Part shown: positions 4,852 through 7,752 of the stretch, piece by piece
Numbering within the stretch: position 1 is the stretch's first letter
Layout: each line of letters opens with the position of its first letter
Source: Bacteroidota bacterium
GTDB taxonomy: Bacteria; Bacteroidota; Bacteroidia; Chitinophagales; Chitinophagaceae
Assembly (NCBI GenBank): GCA_947460795.1
Contig: CANHJA010000105.1
Coordinates: 1-7,752 of the forward strand
Direction: 5' to 3'
Length of the DNA stretch: 7,752 bases
Made by a program: the position numbers and the translations under genes
Notes under the pieces: model-generated
The model's input: the letters and a program-made list of their open reading frames with translations, nothing else
Told to the model about the DNA's origin: nothing
Database searches by the model: none

Positions 4852-7092
4852 TTATTCTACTATAATTTCACTGCAAAACATCCACCCTTTTTCTCCCGCA
4901 CCTTGAAATCCTTTTGGAATAACATGTCTGCTTGGAGCAACTATTTTAATGTATTTTGTTTTGATGTTTCCTGTAAAATAGGCACCTCCATTTTTATATA
5001 TTTCTTCAATATCAAATTCATTCAACGTTTTTAATGTTTTATACCGAATGCCATCATTGCTTGTTTTAATATACAATTGACTTGGTAAATGAATCCAACT
5101 TTCAGGTGCTTTTAAAAACGAGATTTTTATTTTTTTAACGGTCTCTAATTTAGTTAAATTTAAATTGGCTTCCATGTCTTCTCCTAACCAACCCAACCAT
5201 TCTTTTCCAGTCCAAGGAATTGATCCAACTATTCCATCAATTAATGTATTGGTTCCTCCAGTTGAATAACGTTTATCAGGAAGCGTAGTTAGCTCCAGTG
5301 GTTTTGCAGTTGCTTTATTGAAATTAATTGACTGAACATTTATTTTTCCTATTAATTTTTCATCATCAAATAACCCTGCTTGTATCAATGAAGTTTCTTT
5401 GATTAAAATTGGTTTAGAATATATTGCTGAGCTGGCATTGGGTGCAGTTGAATTAATGGTGTATCTTATTTTTGTATTTGGAATCGTATTGATGAGTTCT
5501 ATTTTATTCGTGTTATTTTGAATTTTAGTGACTATGTCAACATCATAAATTGCTTTCGAATAATTGATTTTTAATTCATCTAATAATTTCATCTGTTGGA
5601 TAATTCGAGTCACAAACTCTGTGTAGTTTTTTTGTTTTGGATACGTCCAAAGCACTTCGCTCAATGCACATAATCGAGGCAAAGCCATATACATGGCATG
5701 CTCTGGTGTAGGAATATACTCAGTCCAAACATTGCCTTGCGCTCCTAAAACGTATTGTGCTTCTTCCATATTCAAAGCATCAGGAATTGGGTTGTAGCTA
5801 TATACTTTTTCCAATGTAGTGTATCCACCAATGGCTAAAGGTTCTGTTTTTTTATTTCCTTGGTAATGATCAAAATAGCAATGTGAACCTGGTGTCATTA
5901 CTACATTGTGTTTTTGTTTGGCAGCTTCAATGCCACCTTCTTCTCCTCTCCAACTCATTACAGCTGCGTTTGGCGCAAGTCCTCCTTCTAAAATTTCATC
6001 CCATCCAATAATGTTTCTACCTTGTGCAGTAACAAATGAATCTATTTTTTTGATGAAAAAACTTTGCAATTCATGTTCATCTTTCAATTGATTTTGTTTG
6101 ATTACCGCTTGGCAATTTTTACATACTTTCCATCTTGTTTTTGGCACCTCATCTCCACCAATATGAATATATTTTGATGGGAACAAATCCATGACTTCAT
6201 GTAAAATATCATAAATAAACTCAAAAGTAGAATCCTTTACACAAAACACATCATCACTAACGCCCCACTTTGTGTATACATCTAAGGGTGTTCGGTTGCA
6301 ACTAAATTCAGGATAGGCCGTCAATGCAGCTACTGCATGCCCCGGCATTTCTATCTCAGGAACAATGGTGATATGTCTTTCTGCTGCATATTGAACAATG
6401 TCTTTGATTTCTTCTTGTGTATAAAAACCTTCATATTCTTTATTGTCGCCAATATAAGGTTCGAAGTTTTTATCCACCATAGTTTCATGGCGCTTGCTAC
6501 CGATTTCAGTCAATAATGGATATTTTTTAATTTCAATTCTCCAACCTTGATCGTCTGTTAAGTGCCAATGAAAAGTATTCATTTTATGCAAAGCCAAAAT
6601 GTCAATATACTTTTTTATAAATTGAACTGGAAAATAATGACGACTGCAATCCAAATGCATACCTCTCCATTCAAATCGAGGGATATCATTTATTTCCACT
6701 GTATTTAATTCAATTTGTTTTTGTTGAGTTCCTATTAATTGAATCAACGATTGAATACCATAAAAAATACCAGCAGAAGTATGAGCAGATATTTCTATGT
6801 TTTTATCAATTGTCAAATCATAGGCTTCATTGTTAGATTGATTTTCTTTTTTGTATAGATAAATCGATGTACTCAAAGATTCATTGTTGTTTACTTCTTG
6901 TTCGATATTTTTTTGATCTAAATAATCAATCAATAACTGAGCTTCTTCTTTAAATTCGGCATCATATATTACTTGGTACTGACTGAAAGTCAATTTTCCA
7001 TTCAACTCTTTTATCGTATTTGGTTTTGGAATAATCTGTTGTGCAAACGATTGGCTTGCTGTAAAAACTAAAATAAATAATATCTTTTTCAT
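4852..7092 (-). CDS. Secreted GH20 beta-N-acetylhexosaminidase with C-terminal accessory domains
   Basis: This 746-residue exo-enzyme removes non-reducing beta-linked GlcNAc or GalNAc from chitooligosaccharides or glycans by substrate-assisted catalysis. Residues 1-17 are a Sec signal peptide (SFA|QQ). An alpha/beta GH20b-type domain (about 20-135) comes first, then the GH20 barrel (about 139-490). The barrel shows substrate-binding Arg151 in DCSRHYFP, FHWHLTDDQGWR (174-185), the catalytic HIGGDE with Asp314 and Glu315, and further active-site blocks GWDEIL (363-368), SWRG (380-383), YFDHYQ (406-411) and WTEYI (456-460). A chitobiase/hexosaminidase C-terminal segment follows (about 525-590, IRYTINSTAPNASS). 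Last comes an F5/8-type C-like beta-sandwich (about 610-746), probably carbohydrate binding. There is no type IX sorting tail or lipobox. It is the first gene of the minus-strand cluster, 64 bp from a divergent gene. Chitin or chitobiose is an alternative substrate. Confidence 0.95.
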   Translation of the reverse strand: MKKILFILVFTASQSFAQQIIPKPNTIKELNGKLTFSQYQVIYDAEFKEEAQLLIDYLDQKNIEQEVNNNESLSTSIYLYKKENQSNNEAYDLTIDKNIEISAHTSAGIFYGIQSLIQLIGTQQKQIELNTVEINDIPRFEWRGMHLDCSRHYFPVQFIKKYIDILALHKMNTFHWHLTDDQGWRIEIKKYPLLTEIGSKRHETMVDKNFEPYIGDNKEYEGFYTQEEIKDIVQYAAERHITIVPEIEMPGHAVAALTAYPEFSCNRTPLDVYTKWGVSDDVFCVKDSTFEFIYDILHEVMDLFPSKYIHIGGDEVPKTRWKVCKNCQAVIKQNQLKDEHELQSFFIKKIDSFVTAQGRNIIGWDEILEGGLAPNAAVMSWRGEEGGIEAAKQKHNVVMTPGSHCYFDHYQGNKKTEPLAIGGYTTLEKVYSYNPIPDALNMEEAQYVLGAQGNVWTEYIPTPEHAMYMALPRLCALSEVLWTYPKQKNYTEFVTRIIQQMKLLDELKINYSKAIYDVDIVTKIQNNTNKIELINTIPNTKIRYTINSTAPNASSAIYSKPILIKETSLIQAGLFDDEKLIGKINVQSINFNKATAKPLELTTLPDKRYSTGGTNTLIDGIVGSIPWTGKEWLGWLGEDMEANLNLTKLETVKKIKISFLKAPESWIHLPSQLYIKTSNDGIRYKTLKTLNEFDIEEIYKNGGAYFTGNIKTKYIKIVAPSRHVIPKGFQGAGEKGWMFCSEIIVE

Positions 7093-7129
7093 AAAGTATG
7101 AAAATATAAATAATTAATGAGATTCAAAC

Positions 7130-7137
7130 TATTTTTG
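7130..7137 (+). promoter_or_regulatory. Candidate -7 element for the NTF2-like gene
   Basis: TATTTTTG is an exact match to the Bacteroidota -7 element TAnnTTTG and lies 19 bases before the ATG at 7157. No TTTG is found at the -33 distance, so only half of the promoter pattern is supported. It sits in the 64-bp divergent region, where TCAAA-CTATT-TTTGA (7124-7138) forms a short inverted repeat around it. I found no comparable element for GH20 on the other strand. Confidence 0.33.
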
Positions 7138-7156
7138 ACATTCAATTATAAAAAAA

Positions 7157-7513
7157 ATGAACGACTTTAAAAATATTGCTTTGAAATGGTTCGAAGCGTT
7201 TAATGAACATGATTTAGAAAAATTATTGTCATTATATGATGAAGATGCTGAACATTACAGTCCGAAATTAAAAATTCATCAACCCGAAACCAATGGATTG
7301 ATAACTGGCAAATCTCAATTGCGAAATTGGTGGAAAGATGCTTTTGACCGATTGCCTAATTTGCATTACAAAATCATAAAAATAATGTCTGATGATCAGC
7401 AGGTTTTTATGGAATACATTCGTCAAACACCTGGTGAGATTGATTTACGAGTGGGTGAAGTATTAGTAATTAAAGCAGGGAAAATAATTGCCTCCAGGGT
7501 TTATCATTCATAA
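7157..7513 (+). CDS. NTF2-like / SnoaL-like domain protein
   Basis: This 118-residue single-domain protein has the cone-shaped NTF2-like (SnoaL/ketosteroid-isomerase-like) pattern. An N-terminal helix with WFEAFNEHDLEKLLSLYDEDAEHYSP (11-36) is followed by GLITGKSQLRNWW (47-59), the helix-to-strand part PNLHYKIIKIMSDDQQVFMEY (67-87), and C-terminal strands EVLVIKAGKIIASRVYH (101-117). The family ranges from small-molecule isomerases and cyclases to ligand-binding proteins, and many bacterial members have no known function. There is no signal peptide, so it is cytoplasmic. The ATG is preceded by an A-rich run rather than a Shine-Dalgarno sequence, typical of Bacteroidota. It is divergent from GH20 and closed by its own terminator, so a link with the glycan cluster is not supported. 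Fold assignment is good; substrate is unknown. Confidence 0.82.
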   Translation: MNDFKNIALKWFEAFNEHDLEKLLSLYDEDAEHYSPKLKIHQPETNGLITGKSQLRNWWKDAFDRLPNLHYKIIKIMSDDQQVFMEYIRQTPGEIDLRVGEVLVIKAGKIIASRVYHS

Positions 7514-7523
7514 TGTATATAAA

Positions 7524-7550
7524 AAAACGGTCTCAAATTGAGACCGTTTT
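7524..7550. terminator. Bidirectional intrinsic terminator between the NTF2-like and cold-shock genes
   Basis: A perfect 12-bp inverted repeat (AAAACGGTCTCA / TGAGACCGTTTT) closes a 3-base loop (7536-7538). On the plus strand it ends in TTTT followed by AAATTTTT. On the minus strand it continues into a run of seven T (complement of 7521-7527), which is the stronger tail. It lies 10 bp after the NTF2-like stop and 73 bp beyond the cold-shock gene stop, so it can serve both convergent genes. Confidence 0.88.
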
Positions 7551-7623
7551 AAATTTTTGGAGAAAGTTTGTTTACTAATATATATTAATTTGAACTTTTT
7601 CTTTTTTGATTTGAATGAGACAA

Positions 7624-7752
7624 TTAAACTAAAGAAACGCTTACTGCTTGTAAACCTTTTTTTCCGTTTGTAACTTCGAATTGAACTTGATCACCTTCGT
7701 TTAAGTTTGCTCCTGAAGCAATTCCTGTGTGGTGAACAAAAACATCTTCACC
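7624..7752 (-). CDS. Cold-shock protein (CspA family), C-terminal part, cut by window edge
   Basis: On the minus strand the last 42 codons plus TAA of a small cold-shock-domain protein are visible. They read GEDVFVHHTGIASG, then ANLNEGDQVQFEV, then TNGKKGLQAVSVSLV. The RNP2 motif VFVHHT (residues 4-9 of this fragment) and the ending EGDQVQFEV-GKKGLQA-V are diagnostic for the CspA OB-fold, which binds single-stranded RNA and DNA as an RNA chaperone. Family members have about 64 residues, so roughly 22, including the RNP1 motif KGFGF, should lie just beyond the edge. Transcripts would carry a ~73-base 3' leader to the shared terminator at 7524-7550. It is probably an independent housekeeping or stress gene. 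The exact paralogue cannot be told from this part. Confidence 0.93.
   Translation of the reverse strand, partial: GEDVFVHHTGIASGANLNEGDQVQFEVTNGKKGLQAVSVSLV

Noticed and set aside
4834..4852. CCACTCTTAAGAGGGG as a terminator for GH20
   Set aside because: The stem is short and has a mismatch, and on the minus strand it is followed by GGATAAAAG rather than a T tract. It is too weak to call.
5906..6091. Plus-strand open frame of 61 codons inside GH20
   Set aside because: It overlaps a conserved part of the GH20 barrel on the other strand and has no domain; it is a chance frame.
7093..7129. Promoter for GH20 on the minus strand
   Set aside because: TAGTTTG is one base short of TAnnTTTG and no TTTG sits at the right distance, so no promoter is called although one must exist nearby.

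Overview
The window is AT-rich DNA from a member of the Bacteroidota, possibly the Chitinophagales or a nearby lineage (the finer placement is inference). The evidence is a Bacteroidota-style GyrB C-terminus, many secreted proteins whose signal peptides end in A|Q, very short A-rich leaders without Shine-Dalgarno sequences, and promoter-like elements of the TTTG / TAnnTTTG type. Every gene looks intact except the two cut by the window edges. No RNA gene, mobile element or CRISPR array was seen.

Layout. Bases 1-608 (+) are the 3' part of gyrB. It is followed after 14 bp by a secreted CpcT/CpeT-family protein (623-1246, +) and a clear intrinsic terminator (1268-1298). A secreted GH5 glycosidase of the beta-mannanase/beta-mannosidase type follows (1325-2605, +). 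It converges, with one base between the stop codons, on a four-gene minus-strand cluster that reads from right to left: a GH20 beta-N-acetylhexosaminidase (7092-4852), an N4-(beta-N-acetylglucosaminyl)-L-asparaginase (4722-3691), a CutC-family protein (3666-2953) and a small LprI/DUF1311 protein (2948-2607). Divergent from the GH20 gene is a small NTF2/SnoaL-like protein (7157-7513, +). A strong hairpin (7524-7550) can terminate transcription from both sides, and a cold-shock protein gene (7624-7752, -) runs off the right edge.

How the genes may work together. GH20 and glycosylasparaginase catalyse successive steps in dismantling the core of Asn-linked glycans. GH20 removes the outer GlcNAc of chitobiosyl-Asn, and the asparaginase cleaves the remaining GlcNAc-Asn. 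The facing GH5 enzyme attacks beta-1,4-mannosidic bonds and could in principle handle the Man-beta-1,4-GlcNAc bond just above. The window may therefore hold a compact salvage cluster for the N-glycan core, without SusC/SusD-type transporters. CutC and the LprI-like protein are the unexplained members. CutC is the most interesting of them, because its role is unsettled and it sits 24 bp behind the asparaginase gene.
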